Source: Dermatemys mawii (Eukaryota; Chordata; Testudines; Dermatemydidae). Taken from it: a stretch of DNA of 64,000 nt. The stretch is taken from assembly GCA_007922305.1 (NCBI GenBank), contig ML677334.1, positions 21,467,626 to 21,531,625 of the forward strand, in the 5' to 3' direction. The notes beneath the pieces are model-generated. The model was not told where the DNA came from and did no database searches. It saw nothing but the letters and a program-made list of their open reading frames with translations. Position 1 is the first letter of the stretch, and every line of letters starts with the position of its first letter. Below are positions 23,809 through 35,753 of the stretch, piece after piece. The translations under genes were made by a program, and so were the position numbers.

Positions 23809-25301
23809 GCCCCAACATTGTATTTTCTACTTCCCTCATTTCTTTCTCGCAACCTCTCTCATTACTGGCCTCTCCCAGAGGACTGGAATACTGAATGTAC
23901 ATTACTACTAACATGGGGAGGAGTTTTTCTTGGGCCTCAATCACAATGCAGCTGTCTGCCTACATGGTTCTCTGTGCAGGATAGAGGCCTTTTCTCAGTA
24001 TCAGTGCGAGCTCCCCAGGAGTTCCACTCTATCTTTCTCTTCACAGCAACTTGATATAGGACAAATCTTAAGGGATTTTCAACAAAAACCACCTGGTCAA
24101 TGTGTTTAAGCACCATCAGTTCAACAGATACATAATTACTTTTTGTTGTATGTGAAGGCAATCCTTTCTTTTCTGTTATCCTTTCCTCTGGGGATTAGTT
24201 TAACTTTTTGCCATATATGTTAACCAGGTATTTCAATTATTTATTTTCTATGTTTGAGTGCATTGGTCCCCAAGCTTAGATTTTTAATAGTGATACATTA
24301 TGTTCGTAATGCTTTGCGCTCCAGTGCAATTTCTCATCCAAGGTCCCACAGCTCTTTACACATTAAGCTCTACCAGAAGAGTCTGGACACTTCAGTACAT
24401 TAGATTTAGCTCCTCAGTTGAGAAAGATACCGAAACCTATGCAGAGCACAGGGAGCCTTTCACATCTCCATCTCTGAATCATTTACACTTCTGACTGGAA
24501 AGTCTTGGATGTACAATGCTAACTGTAAGTCCATGATAAACTGAAGGACAAAGACTTTTGTGACCACAAAGATGGAGGTAACTGTTCTCTGTAAATGCAA
24601 TAACTTAGCATGCCAGAAAGAAGAATCTTCATGGTTTCTCTAACAGAATGGACAAACACCATTCTTTGCATAGCAAAGATTAGAAAGCTGTTAAATTCCC
24701 CAGTGGTTCAAGAAGTATGGAAAGTTGGATCTTTGGGCAAGAGGCTAACATGGAGTTTATGGTTGCTGGCAGCAAACATCCTGTTAGAAAGACACACTCT
24801 TTCTCCAGTGCTACCAACTACATACATCAATTTGGGAACATAAACATCAGGAAGGAATAGAACACATGCTTTGACAAGCTGGTAGCTCTATTGGTGCCAG
24901 AAGCACTGTGACCCTTCAGAAGTCCCCCTGTATCCACATGAAACTGTTACACCAATTATAGGGAACCCTCATTGGAGGTAGCACTGAGATGACGGTGTTT
25001 CCTGCTGCAATACAGTTTCTATTCTCTCAGTCAAACTCCTAGGTCTGAGGACTGACAGGACATTCAGTACAGAATTGATGCAATTTCCTTTTAAATCAAA
25101 TACTTCCTTTAAAAAAAGCGACCTCCCCTCCCCGCCTCCTCCTCAGACTACTGCATTATTTTACAAAGCATTATAATTGCTCTGAAATTGTGTTTTGGAG
25201 ATTGAAGATAGCCATTGCTGAGTTTCTAACACTGATATTTATATTCTGGTCCCTGAGGCAAACCATAAGATTATCTTTAGAGCATACAATTATTAGTAGT
25301 A

Positions 25302-25538
25302 CAGGAACTCCTCACTTAACTTTGTAGTTATGTTCCTGAAAAATGTGACTTTAAGTGAAACGATGTTAAGCAAATCCAATTTCCCCATAAGAATTTATGT
25401 AAATGAGGGGGTTAGGTTCCAGGGAAATTTTTTTCACCAGACAAAAAAGACTATATTTTATATAGTCACCCTGGTTTTTTATATATACATACACACATAT
25501 ATATATAAAAACAGGATGACTTTAAGTGAGGAGTTCTG
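25302..25538. mobile_element. TA-flanked MITE (Tc1/mariner, Tigger-like ends)
   Basis: Inverted ends CAGGAACTCCTCACTTAA and CAGAACTCCTCACTTAA, flanked by TA on both sides (25300-25301, 25539-25540). The short interior is rich in AT repeats. The CAG termini and TA target resemble Tigger-type non-autonomous elements. Confidence 0.8.
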
Positions 25539-26088
25539 TACCAATAATAGCTCCGTTACTCTCTCCCTTCACTTTTCTCATATGTCATTTTACATCTCAG
25601 CTCAGATCTCTCAATTCCTTTCCATAATTTCTCAGCATTAATGTTGCTAAACTTTTCCAATATTAAATGATATGTTGCATTAAACATACAGCCACACAGC
25701 AATCTTTATATCTATGAGATTAAAAGCTACACTTGTTTACTGCAATGCAGAAGATAAAATAACTTCGGAGAACAAAGTCAGAGTTTAGCATGAGAGAAGC
25801 ATCCTGACATGATTAGATCAGGCTCACTTAAGTTAAGGAGGTTAGGATATCTCATGTATGTGCAAAGACCATTCAAAATTAAAAGTATCCTTCACTGGCT
25901 TCCCCACTGATCACCCCTTTAGAATCAAAACATGAGGGAGATTACAGTACCAAAAGAAGAGCAGTTGTGAAGTTTTCAGATTTACAGAACAAAGAAATGC
26001 TCCTTAGTTTCTGCCACAAAAGGAAAGGACAGAAAAAAAAATACAAGTTCATGTGAAATAATCATAGTTATTTCCTCAGTGTCAATCC

Positions 26089-26256
26089 AAAATCCAGGGC
26101 ATGATTTTCATTTACACCAAGGCAGGTGACAGCTGAGGGGGTAGCTAGGGGCTGGGTGCAGGCAGTGGGCGCCAACTTCAGCCCCACACTGCTCCTGGGG
26201 GAATCAGGTTTCAGACACAGGGTTCTGCAGCCCCCCTGTTGAGAACCGGTACTTTA
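26089..26256. repeat. partial hAT-like end fragment
   Basis: Ends in CCCCCCTGTTGAGAACCGGTA, a decayed version of the GTTCTCAA-type terminus found elsewhere in the window. The left end was not found. Confidence 0.35.
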
Positions 26257-26532
26257 GGGTATGTCTACACAGCCCACAGGAGCAAGCCTTCCATATCTAG
26301 TTGACAGACTCAGGCTACCTGGACTCAAGCTACCTGGATTCATGCTAGTTCCTTCAAAATAGCTACATAGACAGTGTTTTGAAGTTGTGGCTTGGGCTGG
26401 AGCTCAGGCTTTGAAGCCCAGCTGGTTTTTTATTTTTAGAATATTTTTAGAAGGGTAGCATGAGCCTTGTTAATCTGAGCCTGTCAACCTGAGCTGGGAC
26501 GCTCGCTTCTGTGGGCTGTGTAGACATATCGT
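26257..26532. mobile_element. MITE with near-perfect terminal inverted repeats
   Basis: About 25-bp inverted ends sharing GTATGTCTACACAGCCCACA on the left and ATATGTCTACACAGCCCACA on the inverted right. The interior contains a second, weaker symmetry (GGCTACCTGGA repeated; TTAGAATATTTTTAGAA). No transposase. Confidence 0.8.
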
Positions 26533-26570
26533 TCAGGGCCAGAGGCGTGGGGCCAGCCAACCAGCCTTGG

Positions 26571-27690
26571 TGAATTATCAGAACCAACTGGGAAAGGACA
26601 ATCTGTACCGTATGTTAACCAGTGTTACACAACTATAGTAAGTTTTATACAAAGTATGCCTTGTGAGGTATGATTTGAAAACTCATTTGTTGATCTTTAC
26701 TGTACTGGTAAAATGTGCATCTCTTTACAGGCAACTCTGTATGTAAAGGTATAAGATTCTACTCTATGACGTTACTAAGGCATCTTCCAAATCTGGGGAA
26801 ACAGCCCAAACCAGTTCCTCAGAGCCAAATGACTAAGCATTTCAGCCAGATGTCAGCATAATCAAACAGACTATCACCTGTTTTAAGTGCTATTCTTTGG
26901 CATGAAGAAGGGTGGGAGCAAGAAATTTACATTTTGGCAATGGAACAGGCTGGCTGGAAAAAGTATAAAAGAGACCTCAAATCACCTCTCTCCACTCACA
27001 GCATCAACCACCATTTGAAAGACCAAAGTACCACTGAACTGGGGGAGCGGCCAGGGCTGAAAGAGCCAGCCTGACTGCTCAGAGCAAGTGGTGAGGAAAA
27101 ACCTCTTTGCTTCAAGTTCACTTAGCTCGTATGAGAGTGTACTGTCCAGAAGGAAAGAGCTGGGCAGTACAAGATGCACATTTCTGGGGAAAAATCTGGG
27201 ACTAAAAGTTTGCTGGTGTTGCTCTGCAGTATAATTCAGGAATATCTGACTAGAAGCACTCATATCATTCAGCTAGGAGTGAGTTTACGTAGTAGTGTGA
27301 ACAGGCCAGGAGTGACTGCTTTCACAGCAAAGCAGTGTAAGTGGCACCCCAGGTTGAGAACTGAGAGGAGACAGCTGTCCAATGATACAGACAGTCCCTG
27401 TGACATTCCCAAGGGTACAAAGTGATTACAAAGGCCAGCAAGTGGCTCATATGAGGAGGGAGCATGGGAAAAAGCTGCAGGAAAGGACAGTGTCCTGCAG
27501 CAGTCCCTAAGGATGGAATACTCTAGTGTGTCAGGACTGGGCGACATAGTGACTTGGTAGAAAGCCCCAAAATGGAACCTTTGTTTTCCTTTTGTTAGTA
27601 CGTGGTCATTTGGACAATAAATGAGGCCAACACCAAAGGCTAAAGACTTGTTCTGTCCAGGCTGCTGAGGAAGCCAGCGTCTCATAGGGT
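26571..27690 (+). mobile_element. probable solo LTR, AAAGTATGCCTTGTGAGGTA family
   Basis: Contains TACAAAGTATGCCTTGTGAG, the complement of a segment at about 48925-48945 and related to 58275-58305. A poly(A)-type AATAAA lies near 27617, and the block ends around GTCTCATAGGG. No gag, pol or env relic is seen. Ends approximate. Confidence 0.5.
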
Positions 27691-27699
27691 TTCAACTAA

Positions 27700-27835
27700 C
27701 ATTTCAGTTTTCAGGGTTTTTTTTTTTGACAAAATGTCAAAAAAATTCAACAAAAAGGAGAACTACACTTGTTAGTTTTTGTGAAGACTTTTCATGGGAA
27801 CAAAAACTATTTCCCAACCAGCTCTAATAAAAGGA
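27700..27835. repeat. unclassified A/T-rich repeat ending ACCAGCTCTAAT
   Basis: TTTTTGACAAAATGTCAAAA, then TTCATGGGAACAAAAACTAT and CCCAACCAGCTCTAAT. Related to 3225-3425. Confidence 0.45.
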
Positions 27836-28105
27836 CCTAGGGTAAATGAGAATAAGTTCCCTCAGTATTTAAGAGGAAATTTCTTATTTTCCTATTTGAG
27901 CTTCTTGATAAAAATAGCCCTGAAAACCACAACTGTTGTCCCAGAAATATAATGTGTTTATGAGATAGACCAGACTTCTCACACTAAGAATACCAAAGCT
28001 GCTGAAGCTCTTTTGGAACAATTAGAAGATACTTCACATGAAGACTGCCCGCTGTATTCTGAGCAAGGAAAATTGTGGGATTGATTCTCTCTCATTTGAC
28101 CTGTC

Positions 28106-28875
28106 CATGGCCTGTGTAACCACTAGGAGAATAAGACGGCCGCCTAGGGTGCCAAGATTTGGGGACACCAAAAAGCAGTGTCTCAAATAATTTTTTTTAC
28201 GCTACTGCTGGAAAACAAACGAATAAAGAAAAGAGAAACATCATTGAATGTGCATTTTAACTTATCATTCTATTGTACATTACAGCTATAGACTACGCCA
28301 GCTCTGCATTGCGGGCACAAGTGTACTGCTTCACTACGGTGCAAAGTGGCAATGACATCATTTTTCTCATCGTGTACAGCCACTACTCGTTCTGATAGGC
28401 TGTTTATAATGCTAAGTTTACTAGCTTTCGGAGGCTGTCAACTGAGGTTAACTATTTTTGTTGAGTTGTTTCAGATCTAAGACTGGCAAATGCTGCTGCA
28501 TCATTTTGCTAATACTTTGTGTCAATTGTGCATGTAGGTTAAGTATTTGAGTGTATATGTTTATGTGCAAATATGCATGTGTAGATTGTTGAAATTTGTC
28601 GTATTGATATTGTCAGTTGTTGTATGACAGAGTATCCGCCATTCTAATTTTATAAATTTTAACAACAATAGTTGGATATTCTAAACGTAGAATAAAATAT
28701 AGTAGATTTTGATATGAAAGAATGATGGAAGGAAGTATACGTGACTAAAAAGGGTGTATTTTTGAAAGTATTTTGAAAGTTTATAATAAGCGATGGTCTG
28801 GGGGGAGAGGAGAAAGGAAGCGGGCGCAAGGTGGAAATTTTGCCTAGGGTGCAAAATACATTTGCACCGGCCCTG
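28106..28875. mobile_element. hAT-type element, GGGCCGGTGC family
   Basis: Left end CATGGCCTGTGTAACC and inverted right end CAGGGCCGGTGCAAATG. Both sides contain CCTAGGGTGC about 40 bp in. Flanks GACCTGTC (28098-28105) and GACCCGTC (28876-28883), 7 of 8. A/T-rich interior without a transposase. Confidence 0.85.
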
Positions 28876-28883
28876 GACCCGTC

Positions 28884-29705
28884 ATACTGGATAACACAGT
28901 GTTCCACCAAAATATTTATCTGCAGCACTATGATTAGGCTGCATTTCCAATTATGCTCAAAATACATTAAATAAAAGTTTAGATTTTACAAAGTGGGATT
29001 AACTTTATGAATTTCTTTTAGCCGTACAACTGATACCTGAAATATTCCAATAACTGGGATGAGTAAATTGATTCAAATTAAATAAGACCCAGTTCCAAAT
29101 TTTTAATTATTTCATCTTTTTCTCACCTCCCAAAAAGTTAAATACTTCCTCTTCTTTCCTGACAAACCTCCAACCTGTACTCAAAGTAATCTCAGGATCA
29201 CAGCTAGGATACTGTTGTCTTCAAATGCTACTTCTGGGAGGAGAGAAGGTTGCCAAGTGTCGGAAGGGAGCAATGCATTCTGGGGCATCTGTTATACTAA
29301 AGTGCGGAAGATGTAGGGATTAAAATGGAGCAGTCAGCAAATACCCTAAAGGGAGAGTATATTCCCTGGGAAAAATCCCCACAAAATAATGGGGAGAAGG
29401 AATAAAGAGTTTGAGGTGATCTGATAAGGTCATAGGTCAAGATTTGGTTTTGCTGAGAAACATAGAATGTGGAGCAAGGGAGAGTTTTTTAAATGGAATA
29501 TTGCATGCTCAGACCTGTATTTTTGTGTTTTATTTTGCACAGGTTAAGCACAATCCCCAGGGGGTTACCGAAAAGTTGTCAACACAGTCCTAGGTTAAGC
29601 AGTTTGGTGGCTCCCTAGTTTATACTATTTTACTTAATGTTTCTTATACAGCAATATTTAAAAAAAAAATAAGGAGCAGTAAAATTACCAATATACAACG
29701 TATAG
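28884..29705. other. intron, nothing recognised
   Basis: A/T-rich sequence between two hAT elements. Confidence 0.5.
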
Positions 29706-30240
29706 CAGGGGTCGGCAACCTACAGTACGCGAGCCAAATTCTAATGGCACACTGCTGCCTGCCCTGCAGTACCAGATTTACCATGCCCCACCCCCGTGCT
29801 CTTCTGCAGGGGCAGGGAGCAGAAGTTTGGTCCTGCTGGTTCTTGCTGCAAAGCAGGCTCAGCAGGCAGCTAAGTTCCCCTTCCCACTCTGCTGCTTTCC
29901 TCTCCTTCCCTGCCCCCCCCCCCAGCTCAGCTGATCTCCCCAGAGAGGGGGAGGAGCTGCAGCATTCTCACAGCTCCAGGGAGCAGGCAGGGACAGGGCC
30001 CTGGGGAAGCGGGGTGTGTGTGTGTGGAATCAGGGCATATCCTCTGCAGCCTTCTGCCATGAGCTGCTCAAAGTAGGGGCTGGGAGCACCCCCAGGATCA
30101 CAGCCCACGCCCTCTGCCCTGACCCCTCCTAACACCCTCCAGTCCTGACTCCTGCACCCCCCCACACACACCCAAGCCCCCTCACACCCCATGCCCTGAC
30201 TCTTGCGCGCACACACACACACACCCCCCACAACCCTGAG
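29706..30240. mobile_element. hAT-type element with one recognisable end
   Basis: Starts CAGGGGTCGGCAACCTACAG, a terminal sequence common in turtle hAT MITEs. The C-rich interior includes CACACACACC runs. A matching right end (GTTGCCGACCCCTG) was not found, so this copy is truncated or rearranged and its end is approximate. Confidence 0.6.
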
Positions 30241-30526
30241 CACCAAACCTTGATAAGATTCTGTTCCAGTGACAAGATCAAGGCACCACAAAGTCAAACC
30301 TCAATTCAGTCTGTCGGAAGACTGGTTGAATGTTCCCCTCCCCTGCTTGAAAGATTCACTTCACAGCTTTAGTCATGCAGCTGATCAGATTTGGACTGCA
30401 CTGAAGAGTTTCTCTCTCTCTTTCGCTGGTTTTTAACACTTAACGTAACTCACTTCGGCTACATTTCTTCGTTTTGTTACTGAAGGGTTGGTGGAAAATA
30501 ACAGAGCACTGATGATCTGGCTAGAC

Positions 30527-31018
30527 CACAGGTGCGCAAACTATGGCCCGCCGGCCATTTTTATCCGGCCCGCGAGCTTGGGCCGAGGGGCGGGGCCAGT
30601 GGCCCCGGCCCCTGGTGCTAGGCCAAGCGCGGCAAGTTGTGCGGCCCCAGCCTCCTGGCCCCGGGTTCCAGGCAGAGCGTGACAAGCCACGGGCTGAGCT
30701 GAGCGCGCCGGCAAGTCCCGGGGCCCCACCCTCCCGAGCCAGGGGCTGGGCTGACCATGGTAAGCTGCGGGGCCCAGGGAACAGAGAGCAGAGGGACTAG
30801 ATAGGGGGTGGGATCCTGGGTGGGGGAGCAATTAGAGTGGGGGGGGTCTCCGGAGAGGGCGATCAGGGGACAAGGAAAGGGGGGTTGGATGGGTTGGGAT
30901 TCTGAGGGGGCAATCAGGGGGTGGGAGTTGGATAGGGGGGTGGGGCCTTCCCTACCTGGCCCTCCGCACAATTTTGAAGCCCAATGTGGCCCTCCGGCCA
31001 AAAACTTTGCCCACCCCG
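30527..31018. mobile_element. hAT-type element, GTGGGCAAAC family, copy 2
   Basis: Starts CACAGGTGCGCAAACTATGG and ends AAACTTTGCCCACCCCG. Flanks GGCTAGAC and GACTAGAC (7 of 8). Shortest copy (492 bp), with a very GC-rich left half. Confidence 0.8.
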
Positions 31019-31203
31019 GACTAGACGTTGGAGCGGTCGTACCCATTCAAGGTCAGATTATCAGGAGCTCACATTCCCAGGCATATAACTAGTGTTTTCA
31101 AAAAGCTCAGCAGTCACCATGCTGAAAATCTGACCATTTATTTTGTTGCCTAAACGGCAACAGTTATTTTGCAAATCTGGCCCTGACAGCCCACAGCCTA
31201 GTA

Positions 31204-31879
31204 CAGGAGTGGGCAAACTACAGCCCACGGACCACATCCAGCTCATGAGCCCCTCCTGCCTGGCCCCCAAGCTCCAGCTGGAGAGGATCCCCATGGCCCC
31301 TCCCGCCTCGGCTCGCTACGCAGGCAGAGCTCTGGTCTGTTGCTCCTGCCAGCAGCTTTGGCGGCACTGCACGCTCCTACGGGCCAGTGTGTCTAGCTCC
31401 TGCAGAGCCAGACGCACTGTGCAGCGTGGTAAAGGGGCCAAGTGGTTGGGTAAGTGGTAGGGGGTCCCAGGGAGCAGTCCGCAGGGACGGGGAGCAAGAG
31501 GCGTTGGATGGGGTGGAGGTTCTGGAGGGGCAGTCAGGAGATGGGGAATGGTGTGGGGGAGGTTGATGGGGGGGAAGCATGCCTTAGGAGGTACCGCTCC
31601 AGTGTGTGGGAGTTCCGGGGGTGTCTCAGGGGTCATGGGGATAGGAGTCAGGGTGGTCAGGTAGAGGGTGAGGTCCACAGGGGACAGTCAGGGGACAAGG
31701 AGCAGGGGGGTTTGGATGGGTTGGGAGTTCTGAGGGGGGCAGCCAGGAGAGGATGTGAGAGGGGGCGGATAGGGGGCAGGGCCAGGCTGTTTGGGGAGGC
31801 ACAGTCTTCCCTACCCAGCCCTCCGTACAATTCTGGAACCCTAATGTGCCCTTCGTGCCAAAAAGTTTGCCCACCCCTG
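31204..31879. mobile_element. hAT-type element, GTGGGCAAAC family, copy 3
   Basis: Starts CAGGAGTGGGCAAACTACAG and ends AAAGTTTGCCCACCCCTG, with a perfect 8-bp target duplication GCCTAGTA at 31196-31203 and 31880-31887. Length 676 bp. G-rich interior with no transposase. Confidence 0.9.
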
Positions 31880-31887
31880 GCCTAGTA

Positions 31888-33102
31888 GCTGAATTTGCTC
31901 TGTACACCTAAAACTTTCTTCAGCTAAAACTCTAACCTTGGACTACAGGTTACAAGTCTTCCAGAAAAACAAACAAACATCAAAAGGCAGCCTCCCCTCT
32001 TGCTGAGTCAATAGGACCCATGCTAAACATCTCTCAACTTAAAGTAATCCTTTAAAAAAGACAGAGGATGTAAAGGTTAAGACTACAAAGCCATAAAGCT
32101 TATTAATTATATAGAGACATCACAATTGAAAAGATTACTGGACAGTCTGAATGGTCTTTTGAAGCATGAGCTAGAAATTCCTTAGCTCGTAGCAGGTATC
32201 TCCCCGGAAGTTGAAAGCAACTAGAACAACGTGGCCCTACTTCCTTTTATTGCGCACCGAGGCTCAGGGGCACCAGCCCCCTCACAAAATGACATTGAAA
32301 TATATCTCCTCCCTTATAACAAACCTATTTTCAGAGCCTATTTACCTGGTCATTCAAGTTTATGCTTTCTAATTTTGCAAAGCAGTCTGCAGCTCAGTCA
32401 CCCATGAAATTACTGAGCATTCTATGATTGTGTGCAAATCTGTGCCATTGCTCATGCTATCTAGGCTCAAGTAAGGACATTAGAACGATGGCTTGTAGCA
32501 TTAACAAACACAATAGTTGTTAAAGCTGTCAGCAGCATTTGGTAGAAAATAACTTTTTCACCCACTGAGACACCTAAATTCACATCACCACCCTGCTTCA
32601 CATTACAGAAAATTTCAAAATCAGGGAAGTAGGGGAGAAAAAAAAAATCTTTGTTGCACTGCAGGTGGTCTCTTCCTATATCATTTGTAGTTTCCTGTTG
32701 CCTTTGCTTTGTGCCATGCCTTAGGAGGCACTGCTCCAGCTCTGTTCTTCATTCCAGTACAACTGAGAGGGATGCATTGCAGTAACATTAGCTCCTTTGC
32801 AATAGCACAAAATCATTTGAAATGATAAAAAGATAAGAACACACCCGGATGTTAGTACACCAGTTTTACTCAACCAGAAAGATATTTTCCCCTTCAAGAT
32901 CTTTGGCATGGAGGACTGTGCCTTCTTAATGAATATGACAAGTGTCAGAGCATTTTAGCAATAAGAAAAATCACACACCAACTGCCATTAGTTTCCATTC
33001 TGCACTCTACACTATAGGACCCCTGCATTTGCATGAAATTCCAGTGAAGTTAATGAAGCAAAATTTGTCACAAATTGCTATTTATGCAGAGTCAATGACA
33101 GG
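31888..33102. other. intron, nothing recognised
   Basis: Unique-looking sequence between two dated hAT insertions. Confidence 0.5.
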
Positions 33103-33110
33103 ATCTAGGC

Positions 33111-33402
33111 CAGGGGTTGGCAACCTTTTGGACGTGGTGTGCCAAGTCCTTATTTATTCACTCTAATTTAAGGTTCCGTGTGCCAGTCATACGTTTTAAC
33201 GTTTTTAGAAGGTCTCTTTCTATAAGGCTGTAATATAGAACTAAACTACTGTTGTGTGTAAAGTAAATAAGATTTTTAAAATGTTTAAAAAGCTTCATTT
33301 AAAATTAAATTAAAATTCAGAGCCCCCCGACCAGTGGCTAGGACCCAGGAAGTGTGAGTGCCACTGAAAATCAGCACCTGTGCCATAGGTTGCCTATCCC
33401 TG
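33111..33402. mobile_element. hAT-type MITE, 292 bp, complete
   Basis: Ends CAGGGGTTGGCAACCTTTT and inverted CAGGGATAGGCAACC, with a perfect 8-bp duplication ATCTAGGC (33103-33110 and 33403-33410). The interior is A/T-rich. Confidence 0.92.
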
Positions 33403-33410
33403 ATCTAGGC

Positions 33411-34658
33411 CTTAGTAGTGTTTTCCTGTCTAAGTATCAAGCTAAAATAAGCAATGGGTGGTGCCACACAAAAGTAAATAACTCTCAGAGCAATGGCCCT
33501 ACAAGGCTAAGTGAGCTAAGGATGGGAATTACCTTTATGTCAGAACCAAAAAATAATCAGTGCCTTCCTCATCACATGCTCAAGCTCAGCAATTATCATG
33601 TTTGCTGAGTGCACTTTGTTCAGTATGACTAATAATCTGGGGGTGGCCACAAGCAAACCAATTCTAGATTGCAGTGGAAGAGAGCGTGCCTCTTGGCTGC
33701 TGCCTGTGTGTCATGTTTCAGAGTTAGCTTCCCCCAGTTCTGGTATGTCTGACTGCCCTCACCTCTCCAGTGTTAGGCCTCGAGCCTTCAAATTCTCTGA
33801 AGCAGAATACTGCAATTCTCCCACTCTGAGGCAGAGTGCTAGCTTACAGTGCCTTATGTATCAACTGTGTTTACCCCCCAACAGATCTGATTAGGTTCAG
33901 CTACCTTCAGTTCTTCCCTGAAGCTGTGACCAGTGGTTGTATATAAAATCTTGTATATATTAAATCACCCTCTCTCCTCTCACTGTAACCTAAAGATAAA
34001 AAACATAAACCAGAACAACCAGCACTATGAAGGATCTTATGTATGTGCAGGTTAAGGATGTTGTCCTAAATCCAGAGATCTGATGGGCTGAATATCAATT
34101 TATTTTACAATAGGAAGAAAGAAAAACTTTCTATGAAGAACTCAACAAAAGGTTCCAGGATATATTTTGATCACTATTTTTTTCAGTGCTGCTAATTATG
34201 GTCATACCACTGTATTTACGGCAGCATTCCAGACACAACTGCCAACCAAAACAGTTTTGCCTGGCTCCTGGGAGGCGAATATCTTTATCTATATTCCAGT
34301 ATAATGCAGAGAGGTAGAGAGAGAAAAAGAGGCAAAGACCTGCGAAAATATCAGATTTAGGAATTTATCTTTTATGCCATTCCTCTGTCCCCTGCCTAAA
34401 CTATGAGTTGGACACTGAAGAATGCTTATTAATTTAGCTGAAAGTCACACTTAAAAACCGTTTTTAATAAATAAAAATAAAAATAGCAGCGAATTTTAGA
34501 ACTAACTAGTTTTTTGTGTCCCTGATTTGGGATACCTTAAAGGAACTTGATTTTCATATAGTGTTGAGCAAGCACCGGAGGTGGCGGGGTGGGAGAGAGA
34601 AAGAAAGAAGGGGAGAGGAGAACCGGAAAGGAAGGTTTTTGAAAATCTTGACCAGCAA
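33411..34658. other. intron, nothing recognised
   Basis: Unique-looking sequence. The plus-strand frames at 33354-33608 and 33598-33894 show no domain. Confidence 0.5.
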
Positions 34659-34935
34659 GGGTAGATCTACACTGAAATTAAAAACCTGCTGCTGTCCCAT
34701 GCCAGCTGACTCGAACTCACAAGGCTTGAGTTAAGGGGTTGTTTGATTCCACTGTAGATGTTCGGGCTTGGGCTAGAGCTCAGGATCTAGGATCCTGAGA
34801 GGTGGGAGGTTCCCAGAACCCAGACCACTGCCTGAGCCCAAACATCTGCACCACATTTAAACAGCCCCTGACCCTGAGGCCCACAAGCCTGAGTCAGTTG
34901 GCATGAGGCTAACTGCAATGTAGACATCACCTAGG
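34659..34935. mobile_element. MITE, GATCTACACTG type
   Basis: Left GGGTAGATCTACACTGAA and inverted right GTGATGTCTACATTGCAGT. The interior holds CTCAGGATCTAGGATCCTGA, an internal palindrome. Related to the other turtle MITEs with a TCTACACT core. Confidence 0.65.
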
Positions 34936-35598
34936 TGTACCATATCAACCTGCAGTCCTCCCTCTCCTGACACGACAGTGAACAAGCATTAGTTCCTCCC
35001 AAAACTTCCCTCTAGTTTCTCTCAGCAAACAAAGCAAAGCAGTTAAGAGAACAACGTGACTCAAAAAAAGAGCATGAGACTTCTCCTTCACCAATTTTTC
35101 CCTCTATTTCACAGTTCTCTAAATGACTATATAGGGGAAAACCTCAACTACTGGCATCTCAAACATCTCAGTAAAAATTATGTGCCACCGTACATACAAA
35201 GAGATACAAGGATTTTTCAAATTTCTGAAAAGAGGTGTTATGAAATCATGTTGACATCTGTTATGTTGTGAACGTTGCCAGGACACAGGAGGCAACTCCC
35301 AGGTTAATGACATTCAAAAGAATGAAACATCGTTTAATCCTTTCTTCCATTTGCAAACTCATGAACACTTTTGCTGCATAGGCTGATTCTCCAGCAATGC
35401 ATGAAAAAATGGTGACTGGGGTTGGGAAAGAGGAATTTCCAGTAACAAAAGCAATATTAGTAGACTCAAAAGAATTCTGGGAGTCAACTGTTTTTTGTAC
35501 AAGCCTCTTGAAATACATGCTACAGGAAGCATAACATATAGCAGACCGTGTATTTAAGAAAAACATGTTTTTGGCTTCATTATGAAGGTAATACTCAC

Positions 35599-35753
35599 GC
35601 AGTGCATACAGGGAGAGGATTATTCCAGCCAGGCAAAACCCTTCAAAAAACCTGAGCGTGCTGAACATTGTCACATTTACTGAGAGAGCCACAGTCAGTC
35701 CAAATATCAGAATGAATATGACTGAGAAGAGTAGCACTGGCCGCCGACCAACC
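35599..35753 (-). CDS. SLC22A23: SLC22A23 internal exon (third coding exon), 155 bp
   Basis: Downstream partner of the exon at 39279-39382, across an intron of about 3.5 kb. The acceptor is TTTGTAG. The first base G completes the split W codon, and the frame then reads VGRRPVLLFSVIF, a third transmembrane helix, SVNVTMFSTLRFFEGF, a fourth helix (FCLAGIILSLYAL), and the first base of an R codon before the donor GTGAGT. The 155-bp length matches exon 3 of SLC22 family genes. An open frame runs on into the intron to 35261, but the residues after LYAL do not resemble a transporter and the donor site is clear, so that extension is taken as intron. No following exon (expected about 172 bp, starting a conserved P-x-G-x-R region) was recognised at lower coordinates. 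Confidence in the family is very high, and in the exact paralogue high. Confidence 0.92.

Larger units (their letters stand above)
19210..25299. other. intron, largely unique-looking
   Basis: About 6 kb without any recognised repeat body beyond the poly(A) and poly(C) tracts. It is the longest low-repeat stretch in the window and contains no frame with a recognisable domain. A (GA)n run precedes it at 19194-19208. Confidence 0.5.

Noticed and set aside
35261..35598. Extension of the transporter frame past LYALRE
   Set aside because: A consensus donor (GTGAGT) ends the exon at 35599, and the following residues do not resemble any SLC22 protein.
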